Assembly: GCA_946626015.1 (NCBI GenBank)
Contig: CAMOTT010000012.1
Location: forward strand, 1 to 24,929
From: an uncultured Clostridia bacterium
GTDB lineage: Bacteria; Bacillota; Clostridia; Oscillospirales; Acutalibacteraceae
Direction: 5' to 3'
Length of the DNA: 24,929 nt
Positions 1 to 8,774 of the stretch are shown piece by piece. Within the stretch, counting starts at the first letter, position 1; the number at the start of each line of letters is the position of its first letter. The position numbers were made by a program, and so were the translations under genes. The notes beneath the pieces were generated by a model that saw nothing but the letters and a program-made list of their open reading frames with translations, was not told the DNA's origin and searched no databases.

Positions 1-3000
1 ACGATCGATGCGGGGAGCGAGGTCAGTGTGTTTGTGTCCATGCCGTTAAGGAAACCTGCAAAGCCGCCGACAAAATCATTGCCGGTCAAAGACAGATCGG
101 AGATCGAAATGCCGTAAAACTCCGCCGTCGTGCTCGAATCGGTGGAACCGCCGACCAGACCTCCAACAAAATCGCTGGAAGCTGCGGTAATAACTGCGGA
201 ATTCAGGGAAACGTTGCTGAATTTTATGCCGCCCAGGGAATTGCCCACCAGTGCTCCGGTATAGTTGCCGCCGTTAACGATAACATTTTCAAAGATAAGG
301 TTTTCAAATGTGACCGGAGAACTTTCCGTTCCCGAAGTATAAGCAAACAGACCGGTAGCCGAATTCGACAGCGCAGTGTTAGTTGTTATGCTTAAATTGC
401 TTATTGTATATCTTTCGCCGTTGGCTCCCAGATCACCTACAAAATTGCCGGTAAAGGGGACGGCAAATCCGGTGCTGGGGTTTATTGCCAGAATAGACTC
501 AACGGTATAACCGCTCATATCGATATCGTCCATGATCTTGAAGGACTTGACCGTATAATCGGTGTGTCCGGCAACCTTTGAGTTGGCATAGTCGGAGATC
601 ATATACAGCAGATCCGCCGCGTTATTTATCTCGATAAAGCCATTGACCTCGGCAAGACCTGAGATGATGTTGAGCCTTGCGACCAGTCCGGTTTTGGGAT
701 GGACTATCTTGACCTGTGAATCCGGATTTTCGCGAAGCGCCCTCAAGGGTATAGTGATCGAACCGGCGGAAAGGGAAACGGTGCCCCTTACCACTTTTGC
801 CTCGTCAACGGTGATCGTAAAATCCGAAAGAACGGCGCCGCTGAAAGCGTTGACCGTGGGAACATCTATCGAGAAGCTACTCTCCGTCTGCTGATTTACA
901 GTACCGAAATCATCGGCGAATTTCCACATATGGAAATTATTAAGCTGATGGCTCTGTGCGTCAATGGGTTCCTTCGCGCCCTGAAGCGTATCGTTGATGC
1001 TCCAAATATTGTTGAGCAGAGCGCCGCCGTTTGAGCTGTACTGACCGATGACAATATGACAACGGTTCTGAGAAGGCTCGATCTTACCGGTAGCATAGCA
1101 GTTGCTTACCCTGCCGTATGCAGAGTTTTTCTCAAGGTAACCGATAAGGCTGGCAAGAATATCAGGAGCATAGTTTGTCTGAGTGAAAATCGATGAACTG
1201 GAACCGCAGTTGTCCATAATGAGGTCGTTTGCGGTCACTCTTGCAGCCATACCTCCGAAGTAACTCAGGGAGGTTCCGTTGATCCTGATAGGAACGCTTG
1301 TAAAACAATTGTAAAGATAGGCGCCGCCCTTTATCTCATTCATAAATGCGCCTACGGTGTTCCTGGTGGCAATGATCTCAGCCGAAGCCGCTCTGTTAAA
1401 GGTAACGTCCGTAAAGGTAACATCTGCACAGGAACCAAAGACAGCGGTATTGGTAATGCTGCTGTTTAGTATTACCGTTATATCATGTATATAGCCGTAC
1501 TCTCTTGAACCTGCGATCCACGCGGACTCATTGCTCGCCGTAAGGCTCTCGGACCTTGAACCGAACACTTTTGTGAAGAGGGGCTGGGAGACTGTAAGGG
1601 TATTACTGTTGCCGTTGATCACGCCAAAGAACTTGATCGGGCTCCAGGATGAGGATGCGGTGATGTTTGCGTTGAGCTTAAACTTTGAGAAAGGAGCGTA
1701 CTTTACAAAATTGAACTCCTCGCTGTTTGAGATAACAATGTACCCTGATTCGGTGTGAGCCGAAGGATAGAGTACGGGAACTTTGAACTTATATTCAAAT
1801 GAAACGCCTGAAGTTGAACCGATATTGGCTGCCATAGTCACAGAGGAGGTGACCAGCAAATTACCGGCTGCACCGATTGAGTTCGAAGTCAGGGTAACAG
1901 ATGAGGTCGAATTTGAAAGGGAAATTCCGGAAGTTCCGGACTCAAGATAAGCCGCCGGCGTGTCTGTGGTAAAGTTAAAAGCCGGAAGGATATATGAGTT
2001 TACGCTTGAAAGGGCAGGGGTCAGATCAGCTTTGCTGACGATAGATGAGCCGCCATTGAGGACTATTGCCTTTGTTTCGCTCGAAATATCCCCGTTGAAT
2101 GCATCCGCATAACTCTCGCAGGGGAAGCTTCTGCCCGCAACGGTGGCGTCAAAATAACAGTTTGTAATAAGAGCGGGAGCACCGCCTCTGCCTATAAGTG
2201 CGCCGATATCCGCATGGGACTGGGGAAGAGATACAAAGGCAAAGGAGTTGCTCAGTGTGCCTGTAGTGGTGGAGGTTGCCTGACCTACCAAACCGCCGGC
2301 CGTCATATAAGTACTGGCGGTACCGGAATCCACAACGTTACCCGTGGCAACACAGCCAACTATGCTTCCTGAATTTTTGCCGATAATGCCGCCGAAGCCG
2401 AAAACGGTCCTAGTAACGTCATCGTTTTCAATAAATGCTCCAATGTCGATGGCGCTGGAGGAGGTTACCGTACCCGACGCCATATTCTCACCCACAACTC
2501 CGCCGAAGATGTGAGAACCGTACATATTGAAGGCGGATCTGGTGATAGTATCGTCAACGGTGAATGAGCCTTTTATTACGGTATTGACAACGGAACCGGC
2601 ATTTATTCCCACTGCGCCGCCGACCACGTCGCCGTATGCTATGTTATTGATTACAGGGTGATCCGGATCCGCGCCGGCAAGGTCTACCTGACAGCCGGTA
2701 ATCAGGGATGAGGAACCCGTATTGCTGCCCGCGATACCGCCAACGTACTTGGCTGCGTCCGTAGCGGCCTCGGCCTTTTTGGCAACTTTTATTCCGCCAA
2801 GGGAAACGTTCCTGATGGTTCCCCTGTTCTGGCCGGCAACGATACCGATATACCTTGCGTTGCCCTCGAATTCAACTCTTGAACTTGAAACAGCACAATT
2901 TTCAATGGTTCCGGCGTTGTCACCGGCAATGATAGCCGTGCCTCTGTAAATGGGATAACCAAGAATAGACTGGTAATCCGTTGTAGCAGAGGGAGCGCCG

Positions 3001-3740
3001 ATGGTAACAACATTCTCGTTAAAAGTACAATTTGAGATCGTGCCTTCATTCTGGATAGCAAACACAGCGCTGTTGAAAGCGTTTGTGTATGTGGTTGTAA
3101 CTCTGCCGCCGCTGACGGTAAGATTGGTTATTGTTGACGAGGGGTTGATATAACCGAAAATAGCCGCCGTCATTGAACTGCTGTTTGACTCAGTGAAATT
3201 AAGGAGCTTTTTGCCGTTGCCGTCAATGTGGAAGAAAATGTTTGAAGCGCTGGAGCCGGCAGCAGCGATCCTGCTCTTGCTGGCGGAAATCAAAACGCCT
3301 GATATACCGCTGTAATCCGATGATGCTGTCGAAAATGTGGTGACACTTGAAAGATTGATATCCGCCATAAGCTTGAAATATTTATCGCTTCTGGTAGAAT
3401 CATTTACAATACTCTGTATACCAAGGAAATCTTCAACTGACCAGACAGTATAGGGATCAGCCTGCGTACCGGTACCGGACTGCCATTGGTCATATCCGGC
3501 ATCCTGAGTGCTTACCTTGCCGCCTGAAACGGACATTTTGGGGGCGTTGTTTGTCAAAGAACCGCCGCTCTTGGTGACTTTTGCCGTATCATCTGAGACT
3601 GATACAGACGACGCATCAGACGATGCCTTTGCAGCAACGTCTGACTGGGTGACCGCCAATGATGTAATTCCCGTAGAAGACAGGAGCATAGACGCAGAAA
3701 GCAGCGCCACTGCCACCCTTTTTATCAATTTGTTGCTCAT
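1..3740 (-). CDS. Large secreted GLUG-repeat surface protein (partial, C-terminus off the left edge)
   Basis: One uninterrupted minus-strand frame runs from an ATG at 3738-3740 to the window edge, giving more than 1,246 codons with no stop. GGAGG lies at 3751-3755. Residues 1 to about 29 form a signal peptide (MSNKLIKRV followed by a hydrophobic stretch ending SLAV). A Ser/Thr/Ala-rich linker follows. The rest is dominated by GLUG-type repeats: at least ten copies of a [FY]xGG[LIVA][VIA]G core followed by a polar G-S/T turn and an N-C or N-V/S strand, for example YVGGIAGSNTGS, IFGGVVGEN, GFGGIIGKNSGS, FVGGLVGGS and FVGGFAG. GLUG repeats (Pfam Glug) are known in bacterial surface and adhesin proteins and are expected to form a beta-solenoid; a role in adhesion is inferred. 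It is the last gene of the SipW/TasA/AAA locus, 97 bp after the coiled-coil gene. Any cell-wall anchor would be outside the window. Confidence 0.85.
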   Translation of the reverse strand, partial: MSNKLIKRVAVALLSASMLLSSTGITSLAVTQSDVAAKASSDASSVSVSDDTAKVTKSGGSLTNNAPKMSVSGGKVSTQDAGYDQWQSGTGTQADPYTVWSVEDFLGIQSIVNDSTRSDKYFKLMADINLSSVTTFSTASSDYSGISGVLISASKSRIAAAGSSASNIFFHIDGNGKKLLNFTESNSSSMTAAIFGYINPSSTITNLTVSGGRVTTTYTNAFNSAVFAIQNEGTISNCTFNENVVTIGAPSATTDYQSILGYPIYRGTAIIAGDNAGTIENCAVSSSRVEFEGNARYIGIVAGQNRGTIRNVSLGGIKVAKKAEAATDAAKYVGGIAGSNTGSSSLITGCQVDLAGADPDHPVINNIAYGDVVGGAVGINAGSVVNTVIKGSFTVDDTITRSAFNMYGSHIFGGVVGENMASGTVTSSSAIDIGAFIENDDVTRTVFGFGGIIGKNSGSIVGCVATGNVVDSGTASTYMTAGGLVGQATSTTTGTLSNSFAFVSLPQSHADIGALIGRGGAPALITNCYFDATVAGRSFPCESYADAFNGDISSETKAIVLNGGSSIVSKADLTPALSSVNSYILPAFNFTTDTPAAYLESGTSGISLSNSTSSVTLTSNSIGAAGNLLVTSSVTMAANIGSTSGVSFEYKFKVPVLYPSAHTESGYIVISNSEEFNFVKYAPFSKFKLNANITASSSWSPIKFFGVINGNSNTLTVSQPLFTKVFGSRSESLTASNESAWIAGSREYGYIHDITVILNSSITNTAVFGSCADVTFTDVTFNRAASAEIIATRNTVGAFMNEIKGGAYLYNCFTSVPIRINGTSLSYFGGMAARVTANDLIMDNCGSSSSIFTQTNYAPDILASLIGYLEKNSAYGRVSNCYATGKIEPSQNRCHIVIGQYSSNGGALLNNIWSINDTLQGAKEPIDAQSHQLNNFHMWKFADDFGTVNQQTESSFSIDVPTVNAFSGAVLSDFTITVDEAKVVRGTVSLSAGSITIPLRALRENPDSQVKIVHPKTGLVARLNIISGLAEVNGFIEINNAADLLYMISDYANSKVAGHTDYTVKSFKIMDDIDMSGYTVESILAINPSTGFAVPFTGNFVGDLGANGERYTISNLSITTNTALSNSATGLFAYTSGTESSPVTFENLIFENVIVNGGNYTGALVGNSLGGIKFSNVSLNSAVITAASSDFVGGLVGGSTDSSTTAEFYGISISDLSLTGNDFVGGFAGFLNGMDTNTLTSLPASI

Positions 3741-3768
3741 TGTAAGTCAACCTCCAAAATAATGAATT

Positions 3769-3810
3769 GGGAAATTGCTCCGGTAATATCTCAGTTCTTA
3801 CCGGTTTCCC
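3769..3810 (-). other. Stem-loop in the leader of the GLUG gene
   Basis: CCGGTAA (3780-3786) pairs perfectly with TTACCGG (3798-3804) across an 11-nt loop. The outer arms GGGAAA (3769-3774) and TTTCCC (3805-3810) extend the stem past a 5-nt bulge. It lies between the coiled-coil gene and the GLUG ribosome site and has no U-tract. It could be an mRNA processing or stability element that lets the large surface protein be expressed at a different level from the upstream genes. The structure is seen; the function is inferred. Confidence 0.45.
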
Positions 3811-3837
3811 GGGGTTCGAAGCAAAACCTGAAGCGGT

Positions 3838-5988
3838 TTATTTATTGTCTGCCTGTGAAGCTTTTTGCTTTGCAAGCTTTTCTTTTTCCTTCTGCTTCTG
3901 GATAGCGGCCTTTTCCTTGGCTGCCTGAGCAGCTTTCTCTTTAGCTAAACGCTCTTTCTCTTTTTGCTTTTCCTTAGCTGCCTTTTCCTTCTCGGCCTGT
4001 AAAGCTTTCTGCTTTGCAAGCTTTTCTTTTTCCTTCTGCCTCTGGATGGCGGCCTTCTCCTTGGCTGCCTGGGCAACTTTCTCCCTTGCTAAGCGTTCTT
4101 TCTCTTTTTGCTTTGCTTTAGCTTCCTTTTCTTTCTCGGCCTGTAAAGCTTTCTGCTTTGCAAGCTTTTCTTTTTCTTTCTGCCTCTGGATGGCGGCCTT
4201 TGCTTTGGCTGCCTGAACTGCTTTCTCTTTAGCTATGCGCTCTTTTTCACGCTGCTTTTCTCTTGCAAGCTTTTCTTTTTCGGCCTGCTTTGCCTTTTCT
4301 GCTGCAATGCGGGCTCTCTCTTTTTCTCTTGCGGCTGCGGCCTTTGCCTTCTCAGCCTGTAAAGCCTTTTCCCTTGCAGCTTTCTCTTTTTCACGCTGCG
4401 CAGCCTTTGCAGCCTTTTCCTTCTCTTTCTTTGCGAGGAGAAGCTCCTGCTCCTTGAGCTTTCGCTGTTTTTCAAGCTCAGCGGCCTTGCGCTTCTTCTC
4501 CTCCTCAAGAGCCTTTTGCTTTGCTGCCCTTTCTTTTTCTTTCTGGATCCTTGCTCTTTCTTTCTCTTTTGCAAGTCTTTCAGCCTCAAGCGCTTTTTGC
4601 TTTGCAAGGCGCTGACGCTCTCTCTCCTTGGCAGCCTTTGCTTTGGCAAGAGCCAGTTCTTTTTCTTTCTTGGCCTTTGCGCGAGCCTTTTCTTTGGCTA
4701 TGCGCTCTTTCTCCAGAGCCTTTTCTCTGGCGATCTTTGCAAGCTCACGCTCGCGTTTACGCTTCTCGATATCCTTCTTGCGCTGGATCTCTGCCTTGAT
4801 CTTAGCCTCAATAGCTGCCTTGCGTTCCTTTTCGGAGTTGAGTGCTCTGGCGATGGCAGCCTTGATCCTCTCTTCGCCGGCGATCTTCTTCTTGGTCTGA
4901 CGTTTGAGTTCGTTAAGGAAAATCTTTCTGATCTCGACCTCATCCATATCGTAGTTGGTGACTATCTCCTCAACCACTCTCTTGATCATCTTGGGTTTGA
5001 TCCTGCGGTTCCTCTTGTTGCCGCCCTTACCCTTCTTGACCTCATCCATCAACTCCTCCAGTTTATCCCTTGCCATGGAGTTGCCCTTGAGCATCATATA
5101 GTTGACGCCCACCAGCTTGAAGAGGTTGTCTCTGTAGTCATCGCTGACCATATCGTTGGATTCGTTGGAAATGATCTCGTAACCTACCTCGTTGTAGGCG
5201 GAGATAAACTGCCACAAAGCAAGGCACGCCTTGAAGTTGGGGTCCTTGCTTATGACGTTTGTGCGCATGATGGGGGGGCGAACAGGGGTACAGTTCCTCA
5301 GTTCATTGATGAATGAGGAATGGGCAAATTCGTTTACGATCCTCTTTATTCTCTCAATTCTCTGGAAGGCTGACGCCGATTTTGGATCGTCTATATGATC
5401 GTCTGTTCTTTCGTTTATTGTTTGTGCGGAAATTTCAAGCTTATAATTGATCTTTTCGTGTCCGCTGACAAATTCGCTGTTCATTTTAAGGGAGGACATT
5501 TCTTCATCGTTTGCCATATTGAACAGGACGTTGTATCTGTCGTCAATGAAACGCTGAAGATTGCGAAGGAGGGTAAAGATAAATCTGTTTTCGTAGATCT
5601 CAAAGCTCTCCTCACGGAAAACGTTGAGGATGGAAGTGGGGGTAACAGTATCCCCTTCCACGCGGGCGATCATATTGGTGTGCTGCGCCAAATGGCGAAC
5701 TGATTCCGCGGTGATCTTTCTCGCGCGCTCGATGGGAACGATCTCTTCTTCCTGAACAATGAACTTACGGGGGTTTCTGATGATGGTGTCAAGAGGGATA
5801 ATACAAGCCTCTATTGCATCGACCCAGCGCAGATCGATCTTCTTCTCAAAGTACCTGTTGAACAGGGAGAATTCGTTTTTGCCGCGCTCAGTATCATCAA
5901 GAATTTTCTGATAGAAAGGCTCTCCGGCATAGATTTCGCTAATGTCGGCTCTAAATTCATTGTATAATTCAGCAACAGATTTCGCCAT
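3838..5988 (-). CDS. McrC/DUF2357-like partner protein with a long K/E/A coiled-coil tail
   Basis: 716 residues, ATG at 5986-5988 with an AAGGAAGGA ribosome site. Residues 1 to about 365 are globular. The segment around 130-150 (ESFEIYENRFIFTLLRNL) resembles the E-x-x-E-N-R-F signature I associate with DUF2357 proteins that accompany McrB-type NTPases; this is a recollection, not a search result. Residues from about 366 to 716 are almost only K, E, A, R and Q, predicted as one very long helix or coiled coil, and no PD-(D/E)xK nuclease motif is visible there. The last roughly 150 residues contain a 48-residue repeat. No signal peptide or membrane helix is seen, so it should be cytosolic. It follows the McrB-like AAA+ gene by 45 bp, which argues that the two products form one complex. 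The coil may act as a spacer or scaffold. Confidence 0.7.
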   Translation of the reverse strand: MAKSVAELYNEFRADISEIYAGEPFYQKILDDTERGKNEFSLFNRYFEKKIDLRWVDAIEACIIPLDTIIRNPRKFIVQEEEIVPIERARKITAESVRHLAQHTNMIARVEGDTVTPTSILNVFREESFEIYENRFIFTLLRNLQRFIDDRYNVLFNMANDEEMSSLKMNSEFVSGHEKINYKLEISAQTINERTDDHIDDPKSASAFQRIERIKRIVNEFAHSSFINELRNCTPVRPPIMRTNVISKDPNFKACLALWQFISAYNEVGYEIISNESNDMVSDDYRDNLFKLVGVNYMMLKGNSMARDKLEELMDEVKKGKGGNKRNRRIKPKMIKRVVEEIVTNYDMDEVEIRKIFLNELKRQTKKKIAGEERIKAAIARALNSEKERKAAIEAKIKAEIQRKKDIEKRKRERELAKIAREKALEKERIAKEKARAKAKKEKELALAKAKAAKERERQRLAKQKALEAERLAKEKERARIQKEKERAAKQKALEEEKKRKAAELEKQRKLKEQELLLAKKEKEKAAKAAQREKEKAAREKALQAEKAKAAAAREKERARIAAEKAKQAEKEKLAREKQREKERIAKEKAVQAAKAKAAIQRQKEKEKLAKQKALQAEKEKEAKAKQKEKERLAREKVAQAAKEKAAIQRQKEKEKLAKQKALQAEKEKAAKEKQKEKERLAKEKAAQAAKEKAAIQKQKEKEKLAKQKASQADNK
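3871..4262 (-). repeat. 144-bp tandem repeat inside the coiled-coil gene
   Basis: The string TGCAAGCTTTTCTTTTT recurs at 3871, 4015 and 4159 (plus-strand reading), exactly 144 bp apart, and the DNA between copies is nearly identical. This encodes a 48-residue unit of the type EKLAKQKALQAEKEK. The third copy decays after about 100 bp. A shorter, more diverged copy starts near 4264. High nucleotide identity implies recent duplication. Confidence 0.85.
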
Positions 5989-6033
5989 GGTAACTGTCCT
6001 TCCTTCAAGTAATGGGATAAAACGAAGGGTTCA

Positions 6034-7590
6034 TCAGATGAGCTTCTGGAGTCTTTCAAGGTATTCCTTGGATTCTCTCATGTTTGACTTACCGAAGTTC
6101 TTGTTGAGGTAGGTGATAAGTCCGCCGATCTCATCACGGATGAATGAAAGGTTCAGGGACTCGAACTTACGGAGGATCTTGTGGCAGAGAACGAAGTCCA
6201 GACCATCGATCTCTGTGCCGCCGCAGCCGACATATGCGGGAACGAAGTCCTCCAACTGCTTAACGATACGGTTACCGAAAGCCAAACGGAAGTGCTCGAT
6301 AACATAATCGTCCAGCTCTGCCAGCTTGCGAAGGCTCTCCTCGGAGACCTTATATTTAACTTTACACTCGGCAAACATAGCCTCAAGGTGCTTGTAGCTG
6401 AGGGCAAGGTTGTCGGTCCAGGGAGCCTCAAAGTACTTACCCTTTGTATTTATGTCGATGGGGATAGCACGGTCGTAAACCTTATCTGTAACGGCGAATG
6501 TGGAGTCGTCGTTGTTGATGGTGCCAATGTACCACATATTATCAGGGAGCTTAAGTTTGCCGTCGAAGAGGTGCTTGGGGTCTGTGGGCCAAACTGAGGG
6601 AACAAGGCTGACAACCCACTCATCACGGCTGGGCATTTCCAGAATTGAAAGGAGCTCAGCGAAGTAGTACTCAACACGGGAAATGTTCATTTCGTCCAGG
6701 ATGGTAAGGTAGATCTCCTCGGTGTAGGTTGCTTTGTACATCATCTTGAGAAGCTCTGTCTCGTTGAAACGCTTGGTGAATTCGTTGAAGTAGCCGAAAA
6801 GCTCGGTACGGTCACGCCATGAAGGCTGAACGGAAGCGATAGTGGCATCGTTTCTCAGGAACTTACCGAAAGCGTAAGGAAGTGAAGTTTTACCGGTACC
6901 GGAAATACCCTGAAGGATGATAAGACGGGTGGAAGCAAACGCCGCAAGGAAGAGCCTGATGATATTGTGCTCATAGTAAAGACCCATTCTTGAGGATGCG
7001 AAGTTGCGGAACATATCCACGATCTCAGGCAGGGTTATATCGTTGTTGAAATCGGGAGCAACGTAGTTCTCCATTTCGATGTCCACCTGAGTAAGCTTGT
7101 AGAAACGGCTGTAATCCTCGGCGGAGGTGTCGTCCTCGCCCTCTTTCTTTTCGCCCTCTTCTCCCTCTTCGGGAACATCGACAAATGGGCTTTCACCGGG
7201 ACGAAGACCCAGCTGTGAGACCTTCATAGCAAGGATCTTCTCTTTTTCAAGGGTGAGCTTGATAACCTCGCGGTTAAGGGAAGCAACCTCATTGAGGAGC
7301 TCCTCCTGATCGACCACGGTCTTATGGAACCTGACGTACTTCCTGATAAGGAGCACGAAAAGGAAGATGATAAGCGCCATAACGCCAAGAACTATCAGCA
7401 CGAAGACAGCGGCAAGTATCCAGCCGCCTACGCCGAAGCTGTCTTTCCAGCCCTTGAAGATGCTTATGTACTTGGGAATGTTGAAGATGTTACCGATACC
7501 TCTGCCGATACCAATAAATATGCCTAAAACGCCTTTAACAAAAAACTGCTCAAGAAAATCCTCTAAGAACTTAATAAGTGTTCCGCCCAT
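6034..7590 (-). CDS. Membrane-anchored McrB-like AAA+ NTPase
   Basis: 518 residues, ATG at 7588-7590 after GGTGGA. A membrane helix is at about 56-83 and possibly a weaker amphipathic segment at 10-35. Next come a coiled region (about 90-125) and an acidic linker (138-160). The AAA+ core has Walker A GISGTGKTS (228-236), Walker B LTILDEMN (295-302) followed by ISRVEYYFAELLSILE, and a sensor-1-like GTINNDDS (356-363). The DEMN-x3-VEYYF arrangement and the GTxNxxD sensor are typical of the McrB branch of AAA+ proteins. Classical McrB is soluble and works with the McrC nuclease; here the NTPase is tethered to the membrane and sits between a SipW peptidase gene and a coiled-coil partner gene. I infer a motor or remodeller for assembly or export of the surface fibre. 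A defence role is the alternative, but no nuclease is visible. Confidence 0.8.
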   Translation of the reverse strand: MGGTLIKFLEDFLEQFFVKGVLGIFIGIGRGIGNIFNIPKYISIFKGWKDSFGVGGWILAAVFVLIVLGVMALIIFLFVLLIRKYVRFHKTVVDQEELLNEVASLNREVIKLTLEKEKILAMKVSQLGLRPGESPFVDVPEEGEEGEKKEGEDDTSAEDYSRFYKLTQVDIEMENYVAPDFNNDITLPEIVDMFRNFASSRMGLYYEHNIIRLFLAAFASTRLIILQGISGTGKTSLPYAFGKFLRNDATIASVQPSWRDRTELFGYFNEFTKRFNETELLKMMYKATYTEEIYLTILDEMNISRVEYYFAELLSILEMPSRDEWVVSLVPSVWPTDPKHLFDGKLKLPDNMWYIGTINNDDSTFAVTDKVYDRAIPIDINTKGKYFEAPWTDNLALSYKHLEAMFAECKVKYKVSEESLRKLAELDDYVIEHFRLAFGNRIVKQLEDFVPAYVGCGGTEIDGLDFVLCHKILRKFESLNLSFIRDEIGGLITYLNKNFGKSNMRESKEYLERLQKLI

Positions 7591-7675
7591 TTTCAGTCCA
7601 CCTTTTCAATAAGTAATAAAATAGTTTGTTTATTTCAACGGTTCATCGCCGTTTAAAGAAGTTGGTTAGCTGTAT

Positions 7676-8686
7676 TTATTCTTTCTTTTCTTCTTTTTTG
7701 TTCTTGTCCTCAGGTTCGGGGGGGTCTTCGGTTTTCTCCTCAGGCTTTTCCTCAGATTTCTCCGTGGCCTCGTCCTTGGTTTTTTCCTTTGCCTTCTGGC
7801 TGGCGAGATACTCATCGATTATCTTCTGCTTCTTTTCAGCCTCTTCCTGTTCGGCCTTCTGTTTGGCGAGATATTCTTCGATTATCTTCTGCTTCTGAGC
7901 CTCCTCATCAAGGGGTTCATCCGGAGGAGCATCGCCGCCCTCTGCTGTCTTGCCTGCGGCCTTGAGCATTTCTTCAAGCTTCGCCTTCTCGGCTTCAACC
8001 GCTTCCATGGCTGCTTTGTTCTTGTTTTCGGAGATCATTGAGAAGAGTTTATATAATTGATAGATGAAGAAGAGTGCAAGGGGAACGATAATGCAGACCA
8101 TAAAGCCGGTCTGGGAGCTGAGGAACTTGAGCACGCCGCCCAAACCCTTGATGGTCTTGCCGGTAAGGGGTCTTGCCGGATCCTGAGTCTGCTTGCCCAG
8201 CTCGTCAATGCTGGTAACCTTGGGTTCAGCGTTGAGAACCTCCTTGTTGTCCGCCGCAGTGGTGTGCCAGTCGTTCCAGACGCCTACAATCTCACCGGCT
8301 GTCACATACTCGGTATCCTGCGCAGGCGTGTTATCGCCTCGTGTGATGTAGTACCTCACATCGCCGTGATAGTAAACGCCCACGATTCTATGGGTAAGGA
8401 GAACCTCATACTCAAGGATGCTGGTGTGGAAGGTGATGACCTGGCCCACCTGCAGGTTCTGCGCCTCATCGTGAGTAAGACGGTCAATGATAACGACATC
8501 CTTGGTACTGAATCCGTAGGGGCCCTCCATTGAGTCGGTCTCAATGGTCAGCACGGCCTTGTTGCCGATGCTGGGAATACGCTCCTCGTTGAATGTGGAG
8601 GTCAACACCATGACGGTAATGGTTGCCGAAAAGATCAGAACCACGACCAGCAGGATGTTGACAATAGTGTTTGCAGCCTTCTTCAT
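7676..8686 (-). CDS. sipW: SipW-type signal peptidase I with long coiled cytosolic tail
   Basis: 336 residues from the ATG at 8684-8686, preceded by GGAGG (8695-8699). The frame stays open upstream to about 9100, but that part is intergenic repeat DNA and has no ribosome site. A first membrane helix is at about 8-29. The catalytic serine is S52 in ETDSMEG and the catalytic histidine is H99 in LLTHRIVG. The Ser/His pair, not Ser/Lys, together with TRGDNT (115-120), marks the SipW/ER-type S26B family. A second helix is at about 192-213. The last 120 residues form a charged coil with two copies of KQKII[ED]EYLA[KS]QKA spaced 21 residues, then a K/E/P-rich end. Known SipW proteins process TasA-type fibre subunits, and such a subunit is encoded just upstream. 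The tail is unusual and may dock the peptidase onto the coiled-coil protein encoded two genes downstream. Confidence 0.88.
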   Translation of the reverse strand: MKKAANTIVNILLVVVLIFSATITVMVLTSTFNEERIPSIGNKAVLTIETDSMEGPYGFSTKDVVIIDRLTHDEAQNLQVGQVITFHTSILEYEVLLTHRIVGVYYHGDVRYYITRGDNTPAQDTEYVTAGEIVGVWNDWHTTAADNKEVLNAEPKVTSIDELGKQTQDPARPLTGKTIKGLGGVLKFLSSQTGFMVCIIVPLALFFIYQLYKLFSMISENKNKAAMEAVEAEKAKLEEMLKAAGKTAEGGDAPPDEPLDEEAQKQKIIEEYLAKQKAEQEEAEKKQKIIDEYLASQKAKEKTKDEATEKSEEKPEEKTEDPPEPEDKNKKEEKKE

Positions 8687-8735
8687 GCTTTTTTCCTCCA
8701 AATGGTTTTTATAATTTATAAAAGACCCATGTATG

Positions 8736-8755
8736 TGCTGCAAGGGATTGCAGCA
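8736..8755 (-). other. Perfect hairpin in the sipW leader
   Basis: TGCTGCA (8736-8742) and TGCAGCA (8749-8755) are perfect inverted arms around a 6-nt loop, about 50 bp before the sipW start. There is no U-tract. It may stabilise the sipW message or mark the end of the repeat element's influence. Confidence 0.4.
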
Positions 8756-8774
8756 TATAGATCGAACTTTTATT

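Noticed and set aside
643..3762. Several plus-strand frames of 60-90 codons over the GLUG gene
   Set aside because: All are shadows of one continuous minus-strand frame with clear repeats.
4516..5316. 266-codon plus-strand frame opposite the coiled-coil gene
   Set aside because: It is the reverse reading of low-complexity K/E codons, giving F/L/S-rich protein with no ribosome site.
3838..7590. Classical McrBC restriction system
   Set aside because: No nuclease motif is seen in the partner, the NTPase carries a membrane helix, no methyl-DNA-binding domain is recognised, and the neighbours are surface-structure genes. Kept only as an alternative.
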